In this document: positions 26,984-38,520 of the stretch, piece by piece
Layout of the letters: every line of letters begins with the position of its first letter
Numbering within the stretch: the stretch's first letter is position 1
Assembly (NCBI RefSeq): GCF_029227915.1
Contig: NC_079887.1
Location: forward strand, 1,984,001-2,048,000
Length of the DNA: 64,000 bases
Source of the DNA: Hydractinia symbiolongicarpus
Taxonomy: Eukaryota; Cnidaria; Hydrozoa; Anthoathecata; Hydractiniidae
Direction of reading: 5' to 3'
Translations under genes and position numbers: made by a program
The notes under the pieces: generated by a model
Database searches by the model: none
Told to the model about the DNA's origin: nothing
What the model saw: only the letters and a program-made list of their open reading frames with translations

Positions 26984-27319
26984 CTAGCTGTTTCCCGTGG
27001 AAGAATCCACTGTATTCCATTTAATTTATGTAGCAGATATATGTCCATCAAAAATCAAACAATACAGCAGTGCGCATCTTACATCTGCATTATTATATAA
27101 ATGACCAAAAAAATTAAAGGTTTTCAACAACTGCAGTATTTATGTGACATTTAAAATCTAAATCTACTAAAATTACTTGCTCTGACCATCTGACAAATGC
27201 GAAAATTATTCGGAAAGAAGTTTTCAACATACATCTCACCCATAAAATTTAAATCACTCAAAACGCCACATATATACAAAAAAGCTGATCAATGTCAAAC
27301 ACAAATCTCTCTCATTGTA

Positions 27320-28700
27320 TATGTTAAAATCAGTTAGTTTATTGCAAACCCTGCCAAAGGTTGACACACAATGTGAAAAATAAACAATAAATTGTGCCTC
27401 TGACAGAATTTTTTATCTAAGGTGAAAAAAAGGGATTTGCAAGGACAAATTACAATGCAATAAAACATTATTTGATATATTGCATACAGTCCTTCCTCAC
27501 CAAACTTTAGACAAAATGCCAACAAAATAACGGTGTTTAAATCTAAAATTAATAAAGTCCTTTTAGCAATTTGCATGCTGTTTTACCATCAATAAAGTAA
27601 ACAAAATTTCAAATCTCACATAGTATTCTGTCACAAATTTTCATAAAATATATATATAAGTCATAATGAGTCATGTTAAACAACAGCTGTATATAAGTTC
27701 ATTTTATGTCAATTTTTGCACCAATTTTGCAACACAAAATACAAATTCTAAATAATACTAAAATCTCTTATTTTGGTCCTTCGCATACCGAAGGTCTCCC
27801 ACAAAAGTTTAATCAAAATGTAAAAAATGAGAGGTAACGACAAAATCAAAGTTTGCAAAATTTAACTATTTCAGTACATATATCTACTGCATATGCCCTC
27901 TAAAACAATATTTTAATCCAAAATGCCAAAGAAAAACAGTTTGCAACAAAAATCAGTTATTTCGATAATATTGCATACACTCTTTCCTCACAAAAGCTTC
28001 ACAAACTGTAAAAAAAAGAATGGTTGTAGGGAGTGCTTCTGATTCAACAAAAAAAGTTTTTTTGACATATTGCATCTAGCCCTTACCCATTAAATCTTAC
28101 ACAAAATTTCCAAAACTATATACGATTTAGAACACATCAAATTTAAATCGAGAAGGATCAGTCATTTCGATATATTGCACGGAGTCCTCCCCAGTAAGAA
28201 TTTATACAAAATATAGAAAAACAAAGCTTGCAAGGTGTAAAATTGAATTCTTCTTCTGTGTATATATATATGGTCCTTCCTCGCAAAATTAACATAAAAT
28301 GTCAAAAAGGTTCAGATATAACATCTAACACAACAAAAATCAGTTATCAGTATATGTCATGCCATTGTCTTCCACCAAATGTTCCCCTTAAGGTTTCACA
28401 GACACAGCCTGTAAATTAAAAACAACTAAGATCAGGTATTTTGGTCTATTTCATACCATTCTGTTCCAAATAACTTATAAAATGTAAAAATTGAGTGGTA
28501 AAACAGAAATGTCAAAAAGAAGAAAAAAATAGCTTACAAAGAGTATAAAATTGAAATCAACAAAGTAGCTCTTTTGGTGTATTAAATATAAGCCATACGC
28601 ACAAAAGTTTACACTAAATGTAAGAAAATGGTAGTGTTTAGTGATTTTAAATTAAGAAAAGTCAGTTCTTTTAGCATGCTGATTAAGGTTTTTGCCCACA
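27320..28700. repeat. diverged tandem repeat, about 12-13 copies of 90-110 bp
   Basis: The words cagttattt, gatatattgcata, ccttcctcacaaaag, ttacacaaaatgtaaaa recur in that order, beginning near 27,331, 27,471, 27,559, 27,766, 27,871, 27,952, 28,061, 28,159, 28,250, 28,340, 28,431, 28,566 and 28,660. Spacings are mostly 81-140 bp, with one gap of 207 bp. Copies are strongly diverged from one another, unlike the satellite, so this is an older array that is no longer homogenised. Confidence 0.65.
28260..28271. repeat. TA microsatellite
   Basis: Short TA run inside one copy of the diverged 90-110 bp repeat, replacing its usual gatatattgcata word. Confidence 0.7.
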
Positions 28701-28881
28701 ATTTGAAACAAATTAAATTTACATTTTAAAAATAAGTAATTTCTGAACTTTATTTTCAGAATATTTGGAGGAAAAGAACTTCGCAAACCAAAAAAAACCC
28801 AGGAAAATGTTTAAAATTTTCAGGGTTAATAACGTTAGATGTGTTTTGTGGGAATATATATACTGGGAATCTTTAGTTTAA

Positions 28882-29042
28882 AGCTAGCATTAGCTAGCTA
28901 CAGCAGCTAATAGCTAGTCACTTAAATATAAACTGGAGACTTAGCTAGGTATAAAGAACATGGCTACATATATATATATATATTCCTAGCTAGCTAGCTA
29001 GCTAGTTGTTGGTGGTGGTTGGCTTTTTATGATGCTAGCTAT
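28882..29042. repeat. TAGC/CTAG-rich microsatellite cluster
   Basis: Scattered tagcta words from 28,882 culminate in five perfect CTAG units at 28,986-29,005, with further gctagct at 29,033-29,039. CTAG is self-complementary, so the run can form a hairpin. The insert also begins with ctagctg at 26,984. Confidence 0.85.
28968..28983. repeat. TA microsatellite
   Basis: Eight AT units immediately upstream of the TAGC run. Confidence 0.85.
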
Positions 29043-29460
29043 AAAACATGTGTGGCAACAATAATATAATCAAAACTGAAAATAAAACATGAAAAAACCT
29101 TACAGAACCTTGCTATGATTAATTTATAAAACCATGCTCTTCTTCAAATGTTTTTTTAAAGATTTATTTTGAATGAAAGAGTAGAGAATACTCTAAAAGA
29201 ACAGCCATCTTTTTCGTAAACACAATTTCCGTTTTATGCTAGGAACTTCATTTAACAGTCCGTATGCTTTGTGAATATCTAATACCGTTTCATATGTAGC
29301 GATACCTATATATATATATGCTAACATAGAGTTTTTTGGCATAAGGGTATATATATTCATATCGTTATTAGCAGCGGGTTATATATTTACACCTTATGTG
29401 CGATTTCTATGAAGTACATCCCTAATCTTTTTAGTTAAATTTTAGCGTACAGCCACGTCA
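29043..29460. other. AT-rich stretch with no recognised feature
   Basis: No gene, RNA or clear repeat is visible, apart from short TA runs near 29,308-29,321 and 29,348-29,357. Composition resembles the rest of the insert. Confidence 0.6.
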
Positions 29461-29461
29461 T

Positions 29462-29498
29462 AAGAAAGTGACCCATGATTTCCGTGTCGCGGACTCAC
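29462..29498. other. scrambled satellite-like words at the insert's right edge
   Basis: aagaaagtgacccatg at 29,462-29,477 resembles the monomer word aagaaagtacccatg, which occurs in the first real monomer about 75 bp downstream (29,537-29,551). It is followed by gatttccgtg and cgcggactc, similar to the atttcccgtaaatcccggactc part of the monomer but in the wrong spacing. It may be a decayed or rearranged monomer fragment. Confidence 0.45.
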
Positions 29499-29531
29499 AG
29501 TTTTACTCACGCAAGGGAATTAATATATAAG

Positions 29532-31200
29532 ATACAAAGAAAGTACCCATGGTGTAAACTCAATTCCCGAACGATTTTTTAAATTATTATTTCACCACTA
29601 AAGCACATGAGACTTGTAGTTTTCAAAAATGTTTTCATTTTTGATGAGACGCTGAATAAAAGAAGTTTAATCGCCGGCAAACGAAAACCTGCGACTTCCC
29701 GTAATTCCCGGACTTGGCCCGCATAGTCAAAAGTATACAAAGAAAGTACCCAGGGAGTAAACTCATTTCCCGAACGATTTTTTAAATTATTTTTTCACCA
29801 CTAAAACGCATGAGACTTGTAGTTTTCAGAAATGTTTTCATTTTTGATGAGACGCTTAATGAAAGTGGTTTAATCGCCGGCAAACGAAAACCCGTGATTT
29901 CCCGTAAATCCCGGGCTTGGCCCGTATAGTCGAATGTATACAAAGAAAGTACCCTGTGAGTAAACTCATTTCCAAAACGATTTTTTAAATTATCTTTTCA
30001 CCACTAAAACGCATGAGACTTGTAGTTTTCAAAAATGTTTTCATTTTTGATGAGACACTGAATAAAAAGAGTTTAATCGCCGGCAAACGAAAATCCGCCA
30101 TTTCCCGTAAATCCAGGGCTTGGCCCGTGTAGTCGAATGTATACAAAGAAAGTACCCAGGGAGTAAACTCATTTCCCGAACGATTTTTTAATTTTTTTTT
30201 TCACCACTAAAACGCATGAGACTTGTGGTTTTCAAAAATGTTTTCATTTTTCATGAGACGCTTAATGAAAGTGGTTTAATCGCCGGCAAACGAAAATCTG
30301 CGATTTCCCGTAAATCCCGGGCTTGGTCCGTATAGTCGAAAGTATACAAAGAAAGAACCCTGTGAGTAAACTCATCTCCAGAACGATTTTTTAAATTATT
30401 TTTCACCACTAAAACGCATAAGACTTGTAGTTTTCAAAAATCTTTTTATTTTTGATGAGACGCTGAATAAAAGAAGTTTAATCGCCGGCAAACGAAAACC
30501 CGCGATTTCCCTTAAATCCCGGGCTTGGCCCGTATAGTCAAAAGTACACAAAGGAAGTACCCAGGGAGTAAACTCATTTCCCGAACGATTTTTTAAATTA
30601 TTTTTTCACCACTAAAACGCATGAGACTTGTAGTCTTCAAACTTGTTTTCATTTTTGATGAGACGCTGATTAAAAGAAGTTTAAACGCCGGCAAACGAAA
30701 ACCTGCGATTTCCCGTAAATCCCAGACTCGCCCTGTAAAGTCAAAAGTATACAAAGAAAGTACCCAGGGTGTAAACTCATTTCCCGAACGATTTTTTAAA
30801 TTATCTCTTCACCACTAAAGCGCATGAGAATTGTAGTTTTTAAAAATGTTTTAATTTTTGATGAGACACTGAATAAAAGAAGTTTAATCGCCGGCAAACG
30901 AAAACCCGCCATTTCCCGTAAATCCCGGACTCAGCCCGTATAGTCAAAAGTATACAAAGAAAGTACCCAGTGAGTAAACTCATTTCCCGAACGATTTTTT
31001 AAATTATTTTTTCACCACTAAAACGCATGAGACTTGTAGTTTTCAAAAATGTTTTCATTTTTGATGAGACGTTTAATGAAAGAGGTTTAATCGCCGGCAA
31101 ACGAAAACCAGCGATTTCCCCTAAATCCCGGGCTTGGCGCGTGTAGTCGAATGTATACAAAGAAATTACCCAGGGAGTAAACTCATTTCCCGAACGATTT
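29532..31200. repeat. satellite lead-in right of the insert
   Basis: The first monomers appear in the order cccatggtgt type, cagaaatg/gtgg type, ccctgtgag/gacactg/aaaaagag type, then a gtgtagtcgaatg type. This is the order that follows the ggaaaacg monomer in the 22,140-26,000 HORs, and the last monomer left of the insert is a ggaaaacg type. Beyond about 30,300 the order is irregular. Confidence 0.8.
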
Positions 31201-34200
31201 TTAAAATTTTTTTTCACCACTAAAACGCATGAGACTTGTAGTTTTTAAAAATATTTTCATTTGTGATGAGACGCTGAATAAAAGAAGTTTAATCGCCGGC
31301 AAACAAAAACCCGCGATTTCCCGTAAATCCCGGGCTTGGCCCGTATAGTCAAAAGTATACAAAGAAAGTACCCAGGGAGTAAACTCATTTCCCGAACGAT
31401 TTTTTAAATTATTTTTTCACCACTAAAACGCATGACACTTGCAGTCTTCAAACTTGTTTTCATTTTTGATGAGACGCTGAATAAAACAGGTTTAAACGCC
31501 GGCAAATGAAAACCCGCCATTTCCCGTAAATCCCGGACTCAGCCCGTATAGTCAAAAGTATACAAAGAAAGTACCCAGGGAGTAAACTCATTTCCCGAAC
31601 GATTTTTTAAATTATTTTTTCACCACTAAAACGCATGAGACTTGTAGTTTTCAAAAATGTTTTCATTTTTGATGAGACGCTTAATGAAAGAGGTTTAATC
31701 GCCGGCAAACGAAAACCAGCGATTTCCCCTAAATCCCGGGCTTGGCGCGTGTAGTCGAATGTATACAAAGAAATTACCCAGGGAGTAAACTCATTTCCCG
31801 AACGATTTTTAAAATTTTTTTTCACCACTAAAACGCATGAGACTTGTAGTTTTTAAAAATATTTTCATTTGTGATGAGACGCTGAATAAAAGAAGTTTAA
31901 TCGCCGGCAAGCGAAAACCCGCGATTTCCCGTAAATCCCGGGCTTGGCCCGTATAGTCAAAAGTATACAAAGAAAGTACCCAGGGAGTAAACTCATTTCC
32001 CGAACGATTTTTTAAATTATTTTTTCACCACTAAAACGCATGACACTTGCAGTCTTCAAACTTGTTTTCATTTTTGATGAGACGCTGAATAAAAGAGGTT
32101 TAAACGCCGGCAAATGAAAACCTGCGATTTCCCGTAAATCCCGGACTCGGCCTGTGAAGTCAAAAGTATACAAAGAAAGTACCCAGGGTGTAAACTCATT
32201 TCCCGAACGATTTTTTAAATTATCTTTTCACCACTAAAACGCATGAGACTTGTAGTTTTCAAAAATGTTTTCATTTTTGATGAGACGCTGAATAAAAGAA
32301 GTTTAATCGCCGGCAAACGAAAACCTGCGATTTCCCGTTATTCCCGGACTCGGCCCGTATAGTCAAAAGTATACAAAGAAAGTACCCAGGGTGTAAACTC
32401 ATTTCCCGAACGATTTTTTAAATTATTTTTTCACCACTGAAACGCATGAGACTTGTAGTTTTCAAAAATGTTTTCATTTTTGATGAGACGCTGAATAAAA
32501 GAAGTTTAATCGCCGGCAAACGAAAACCCGCCATTTCCCGTAAAACCCGGTCTCGGCCCGTATAATCAAAAGTATACAAAGAAAGTACCCAGGGAGTAAA
32601 CTCATTTCCCTATCGATTTTTTAAGTTATTTTTTCATCACTAAAACGCATAAGACTTGTCGAAGTGTGGTCGAATGTATACAAAGAAATTACCCAGGGAG
32701 TAAACTCATTTCCCGAACGATTTTTTAAATTTTTTTTCACCACTAAAACGCATGAGACTTGTAGTTTTTAAAAATATTTTCATTTGTGATGAGACGCTGA
32801 ATAAAAGAAGTTTAATCGCCGGCAAACGAAAACCCGCGATTTCCCGTAAATCCCGGGCTTGGCCCGTATAGTCAAAAGTATACAAAGAAAGTACCCAGAG
32901 AGTAAACTCATTTCCCGAACGATTTTTTAAATTATTTTTTCACCACTAAAACGCATGACACTGGCAGTCTTCAAACTTGTTTTCAATTTTGATGAGACGC
33001 TGAATAAAAGAGGTTTAAACGCCGGCAAATGAAAACCTGCGATTTCCCGTAAATCCCGGACTCGGCCTGTAAAGTCAAAAGTATACAAAGAAAGTACCCA
33101 GGGTGTAAACTCATTTCCCGAACGATTTTTTAAATTATCTTTTCACCACTAAAACGCATGAGACTTGTAGTTTTCAAAAATGTTTTCATTTTTGATGAGA
33201 CGCTGAAAAAAAGAAGTTTAATCGCCGGCAAACGAAAACCTGCGATTTCCCGTTATTCCCGGACTTGGCCCGTATAGTCAAAAGTATACAAAGAAAGTAG
33301 CCAGGGTGTAAACTCATTTCCCGAACGATTTTTTAAATTATTTTTTCACCACTGAAACGCATGGGACTTGTAGTTTTCAAAAATGTTTTCATTTTTGATG
33401 AGACGCTGAATAAAAGAAGTTTAATCGCCGGCAAACGAAAACCCGCCATTTCCCGTAAAACCCGGACTCGGCCCGTATAATCAAAAGTATACAAAGAAAG
33501 TACCCAGGGAGTAAACTCATTTCCCGATCGATTTTTTAAGTTATTTTTTCATCACTAAAACGCATAAGACTTGTCGAAGTGTGGTCGAATGTATACAAAG
33601 AAATTACCCAGGGAGTAAACTCATTTCCCGAACGATTTTTTAAATTTTTTTTTACCACTAAAACGCATGAGACTTGTAGTTTTTAAAAATATTTTCATTT
33701 GTGATGAGACGCTGAATAAAAGAAGTTTAATCGCCGGCAAACGAAAACCCGCGATTTCCCGTAAATCCCGGGCTTGGCCCGTATAGTCAAAAGTATACAA
33801 AGAAAGTACCCAGGGAGTAAACTCATTTCCCGAACGATTTTTTAAATTATTTTTTCACCACTAAAACGCATGAGACTTGTAGTTTTCAAAAATGTTTTCA
33901 TTTTTGATGAGACGCTGAATAAAAGAAGTTTAATCGCCGGCAAACGAAAACCTGCGATTTCCCGTTATTCCCGGACTCGGCCCGTATAGTCAAAAGTATA
34001 CAAAGAAAGTACCCAGGGTGTAAACTTATTTCCCGAACGATTTTTTAAATTATTTTTTCACCACTGAAACGCATGAGACTTGTAGTTTTCAAAAATGTTT
34101 TCATTTTTGATGAGACGCTGAATAAAAGAAGTTTAATCGCCGGCAAACGAAAACCCGCCATTTCCCGTAAAACCCGGACTCGGCCCGTATAATCAAAAGT

Positions 34201-34350
34201 ATACAAAGAAAGTACCCAGGGAGTAAACTCATTTCCCTATCGATTTTTTAAGTTATTTTTTCATCACTAAAACGCATAAGACTTGTCGAAGTGTGGTCGA
34301 ATGTATACAAAGAAATTACCCAGGGAGTAAACTCATTTCCCGAACGATTT
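31200..34350. repeat. 3,150-bp HOR, copy 1
   Basis: Repeated at offset 3,150: aaacaaaaac near 31,301 and 34,451, the monomer at 31,607 and 34,757, and three truncated monomers at 32,653, 33,568 and 34,280 recurring at 35,803, 36,718 and 37,430. The length fits 17 monomer slots with about 100 bp missing from each of three. Confidence 0.9.
32653..32676. repeat. truncated monomer, about 100 bp deleted (first of seven)
   Basis: gcataagacttgt is joined directly to cgaagtgtggtcgaatg, skipping the hairpin, gacgctgaat, gccggc and most of the cccgtaaat block. The same junction is at 33,568, 34,280, 35,803, 36,718, 37,430 and 38,345. Distances between them (915, 712, 1,523, 915, 712, 915) equal whole monomer multiples minus about 100 bp per truncated copy. 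Confidence 0.88.
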
Positions 34351-37300
34351 TTTAAATTTTTTTTCACCACTAAAACGCATGAGACTTGTAGTTTTTAAAA
34401 ATATTTTCATTTGTGATGAGACGCTGAATAAAAGAAGTTTAATCGCCGGCAAACAAAAACCCGCGATTTCCCGTAAATCCCGGGCTTGGCCCGTATAGTC
34501 AAAAGTATACAAAGAAAGTACCCAGGGAGTAAACTCATTTCCCGAACGATTTTTTAAATTATTTTTTCACCACTAAAACGCATGACACTTGCAGTCTTCA
34601 AACTTGTTTTCATTTTTGATGAGACGCTGAATAAAACAGGTTTAAACGCCGGCAAATGAAAACCCGCCATTTCCCGTAAATCCCGGACTCAGCCCGTATA
34701 GTCAAAAGTATACAAAGAAAGTACCCAGGGAGTAAACTCATTTCCCGAACGATTTTTTAAATTATTTTTTCACCACTAAAACGCATGAGACTTGTAGTTT
34801 TCAAAAATGTTTTCATTTTTGATGAGACGCTTAATGAAAGAGGTTTAATCGCCGGCAAACGAAAACCAGCGATTTCCCCTAAATCCCGGGCTTGGCGCGT
34901 GTAGTCGAATGTATACAAAGAAATTACCCAGGGAGTAAACTCATTTCCCGAACGATTTTTAAAATTTTTTTTCACCACTAAAACGCATGAGACTTGTAGT
35001 TTTTAAAAATATTTTCATTTGTGATGAGACGCTGAATAAAAGAAGTTTAATCGCCGGCAAGCGAAAACCCGCGATTTCCCGTAAATCCCGGGCTTGGCCC
35101 GTATAGTCAAAAGTATACAAAGAAAGTACCCAGGGAGTAAACTCATTTCCCGAACGATTTTTTAAATTATTTTTTCACCACTAAAACGCATGACACTTGC
35201 AGTCTTCAAACTTGTTTTCATTTTTGATGAGACGCTGAATAAAAGAGGTTTAAACGCCGGCAAATGAAAACCTGCGATTTCCCGTAAATCCCGGACTCGG
35301 CCTGTGAAGTCAAAAGTATACAAAGAAAGTACCCAGGGTGTAAACTCATTTCCCGAACGATTTTTTAAATTATCTTTTCACCACTAAAACGCATGAGACT
35401 TGTAGTTTTCAAAAATGTTTTCATTTTTGATGAGACGCTGAATAAAAGAAGTTTAATCGCCGGCAAACGAAAACCTGCGATTTCCCGTTATTCCCGGACT
35501 CGGCCCGTATAGTCAAAAGTATACAAAGAAAGTACCCAGGGTGTAAACTCATTTCCCGAACGATTTTTTAAATTATTTTTTCACCACTGAAACGCATGAG
35601 ACTTGTAGTTTTCAAAAATGTTTTCATTTTTGATGAGACGCTGAATAAAAGAAGTTTAATCGCCGGCAAACGAAAACCCGCCATTTCCCGTAAAACCCGG
35701 TCTCGGCCCGTATAATCAAAAGTATACAAAGAAAGTACCCAGGGAGTAAACTCATTTCCCTATCGATTTTTTAAGTTATTTTTTCATCACTAAAACGCAT
35801 AAGACTTGTCGAAGTGTGGTCGAATGTATACAAAGAAATTACCCAGGGAGTAAACTCATTTCCCGAACGATTTTTTAAATTTTTTTTCACCACTAAAACG
35901 CATGAGACTTGTAGTTTTTAAAAATATTTTCATTTGTGATGAGACGCTGAATAAAAGAAGTTTAATCGCCGGCAAACGAAAACCCGCGATTTCCCGTAAA
36001 TCCCGGGCTTGGCCCGTATAGTCAAAAGTATACAAAGAAAGTACCCAGAGAGTAAACTCATTTCCCGAACGATTTTTTAAATTATTTTTTCACCACTAAA
36101 ACGCATGACACTGGCAGTCTTCAAACTTGTTTTCAATTTTGATGAGACGCTGAATAAAAGAGGTTTAAACGCCGGCAAATGAAAACCTGCGATTTCCCGT
36201 AAATCCCGGACTCGGCCTGTAAAGTCAAAAGTATACAAAGAAAGTACCCAGGGTGTAAACTCATTTCCCGAACGATTTTTTAAATTATCTTTTCACCACT
36301 AAAACGCATGAGACTTGTAGTTTTCAAAAATGTTTTCATTTTTGATGAGACGCTGAAAAAAAGAAGTTTAATCGCCGGCAAACGAAAACCTGCGATTTCC
36401 CGTTATTCCCGGACTTGGCCCGTATAGTCAAAAGTATACAAAGAAAGTAGCCAGGGTGTAAACTCATTTCCCGAACGATTTTTTAAATTATTTTTTCACC
36501 ACTGAAACGCATGGGACTTGTAGTTTTCAAAAATGTTTTCATTTTTGATGAGACGCTGAATAAAAGAAGTTTAATCGCCGGCAAACGAAAACCCGCCATT
36601 TCCCGTAAAACCCGGACTCGGCCCGTATAATCAAAAGTATACAAAGAAAGTACCCAGGGAGTAAACTCATTTCCCGATCGATTTTTTAAGTTATTTTTTC
36701 ATCACTAAAACGCATAAGACTTGTCGAAGTGTGGTCGAATGTATACAAAGAAATTACCCAGGGAGTAAACTCATTTCCCGAACGATTTTTTAAATTTTTT
36801 TTTACCACTAAAACGCATGAGACTTGTAGTTTTTAAAAATATTTTCATTTGTGATGAGACGCTGAATAAAAGAAGTTTAATCGCCGGCAAACGAAAACCC
36901 GCGATTTCCCGTAAATCCCGGGCTTGGCCCGTATAGTCAAAAGTATACAAAGAAAGTACCCAGGGAGTAAACTCATTTCCCGAACGATTTTTTAAATTAT
37001 TTTTTCACCACTAAAACGCATGAGACTTGTAGTTTTCAAAAATGTTTTCATTTTTGATGAGACGCTGAATAAAAGAAGTTTAATCGCCGGCAAACGAAAA
37101 CCTGCGATTTCCCGTTATTCCCGGACTCGGCCCGTATAGTCAAAAGTATACAAAGAAAGTACCCAGGGTGTAAACTTATTTCCCGAACGATTTTTTAAAT
37201 TATTTTTTCACCACTGAAACGCATGAGACTTGTAGTTTTCAAAAATGTTTTCATTTTTGATGAGACGCTGAATAAAAGAAGTTTAATCGCCGGCAAACGA

Positions 37301-37500
37301 AAACCCGCCATTTCCCGTAAAACCCGGACTCGGCCCGTATAATCAAAAGTATACAAAGAAAGTACCCAGGGAGTAAACTCATTTCCCTATCGATTTTTTA
37401 AGTTATTTTTTCATCACTAAAACGCATAAGACTTGTCGAAGTGTGGTCGAATGTATACAAAGAAATTACCCAGGGAGTAAACTCATTTCCCGAACGATTT
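34351..37500. repeat. 3,150-bp HOR, copy 2
   Basis: Second copy of the preceding unit. Even minor variants are shared, for example cccagagag, cactggcag, gaaaaaaagaag and gtagccaggg. Confidence 0.9.
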
Positions 37501-38520
37501 TTTAAATTTTTTTTCACCACTAAAACGCATGAGACTTGTAGTTTTTAAAAATATTTTCATTTGTGATGAGACGCTGAATAAAAGAAGTTTAATCGCCGGC
37601 AAACGAAAACCCGCGATTTCCCGTAAATCCCGGGCTTGGCCCGTATAGTCAAAAGTATACAAAGAAAGTACCCAGAGAGTAAACTCATTTCCCGAACGAT
37701 TTTTTAAATTATTTTTTCACCACTAAAACGCATGACACTGGCAGTCTTCAAACTTGTTTTCAATTTTGATGAGACGCTGAATAAAAGAGGTTTAAACGCC
37801 GGCAAATGAAAACCTGCGATTTCCCGTAAATCCCGGACTCGGCCTGTAAAGTCAAAAGTATACAAAGAAAGTACCCAGGGTGTAAACTCATTTCCCGAAC
37901 GATTTTTTAAATTATCTTTTCACCACTAAAACGCATGAGACTTGTAGTTTTCAAAAATGTTTTCATTTTTGATGAGACGCTGAAAAAAAGAAGTTTAATC
38001 GCCGGCAAACGAAAACCTGCGATTTCCCGTTATTCCCGGACTTGGCCCGTATAGTCAAAAGTATACAAAGAAAGTAGCCAGGGTGTAAACTCATTTCCCG
38101 AACGATTTTTTAAATTATTTTTTCACCACTGAAACGCATGAGACTTGTAGTTTTCAAAAATGTTTTCATTTTTGATGAGACGCTGAATAAAAGAAGTTTA
38201 ATCGCCGGCAAACGAAAACCCGCCATTTCCCGTAAAACCCGGACTCGGCCCGTATAATCAAAAGTATACAAAGAAAGTACCCAGGGAGTAAACTCATTTC
38301 CCGATCGATTTTTTAAGTTATTTTTTCATCACTAAAACGCATAAGACTTGTCGAAGTGTGGTCGAATGTATACAAAGAAATTACCCAGGGAGTAAACTCA
38401 TTTCCCGAACGATTTTTTAAATTTTTTTTTACCACTAAAACGCATGAGACTTGTAGTTTTTAAAAATATTTTCATTTGTGATGAGACGCTGAATAAAAGA
38501 AGTTTAATCGCCGGCAAACG
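37430..38520. repeat. partial third copy joined at offset 1,627 bp
   Basis: After the truncated monomer at 37,430 the sequence follows 35,803-36,890 (cccagagag at 36,044 and 37,671) rather than the expected continuation of the 3,150-bp unit. It gives a seventh truncated monomer at 38,345. This is consistent with unequal crossover between truncated-monomer sites. Confidence 0.82.

Larger units (their letters stand above)
26984..29531. other. 2,548-bp AT-rich non-satellite insert
   Basis: Unrelated to the monomer over almost all its length. It contains no open reading frame that looks like a gene: the longest, 80 codons on the minus strand at 27,334-27,576, lies within diverged repeats and resembles nothing I know. 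The insert holds a diverged 90-110 bp repeat (27,320-28,700), TA and TAGC microsatellites, and satellite-like words at its right edge. No terminal inverted repeats are evident and no clear target-site duplication is present. The flanking satellite reads gta to the left and ata to the right of the gtatac word, so nothing significant was lost. It could be an unrecognised non-autonomous mobile element, a captured intergenic fragment, or an assembly join. Confidence 0.85.

Noticed and set aside
26827-27051. 74-codon minus-strand frame across the left insert junction
   Set aside because: Satellite shadow frame that runs into the insert by chance.
27334-27576. 80-codon minus-strand open frame in the insert
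   Set aside because: Lies inside the diverged 90-110 bp repeat, is rich in hydrophobic codons from AT-rich DNA, and resembles no family I know.
28228-28419. 63-codon plus-strand open frame in the insert
   Set aside because: Spans a TA microsatellite and repeat copies; no recognisable features.
26984-29531. Autonomous transposon in the insert
   Set aside because: No transposase or reverse transcriptase frame, no long terminal repeats, no clear terminal inverted repeats or poly-A tail.
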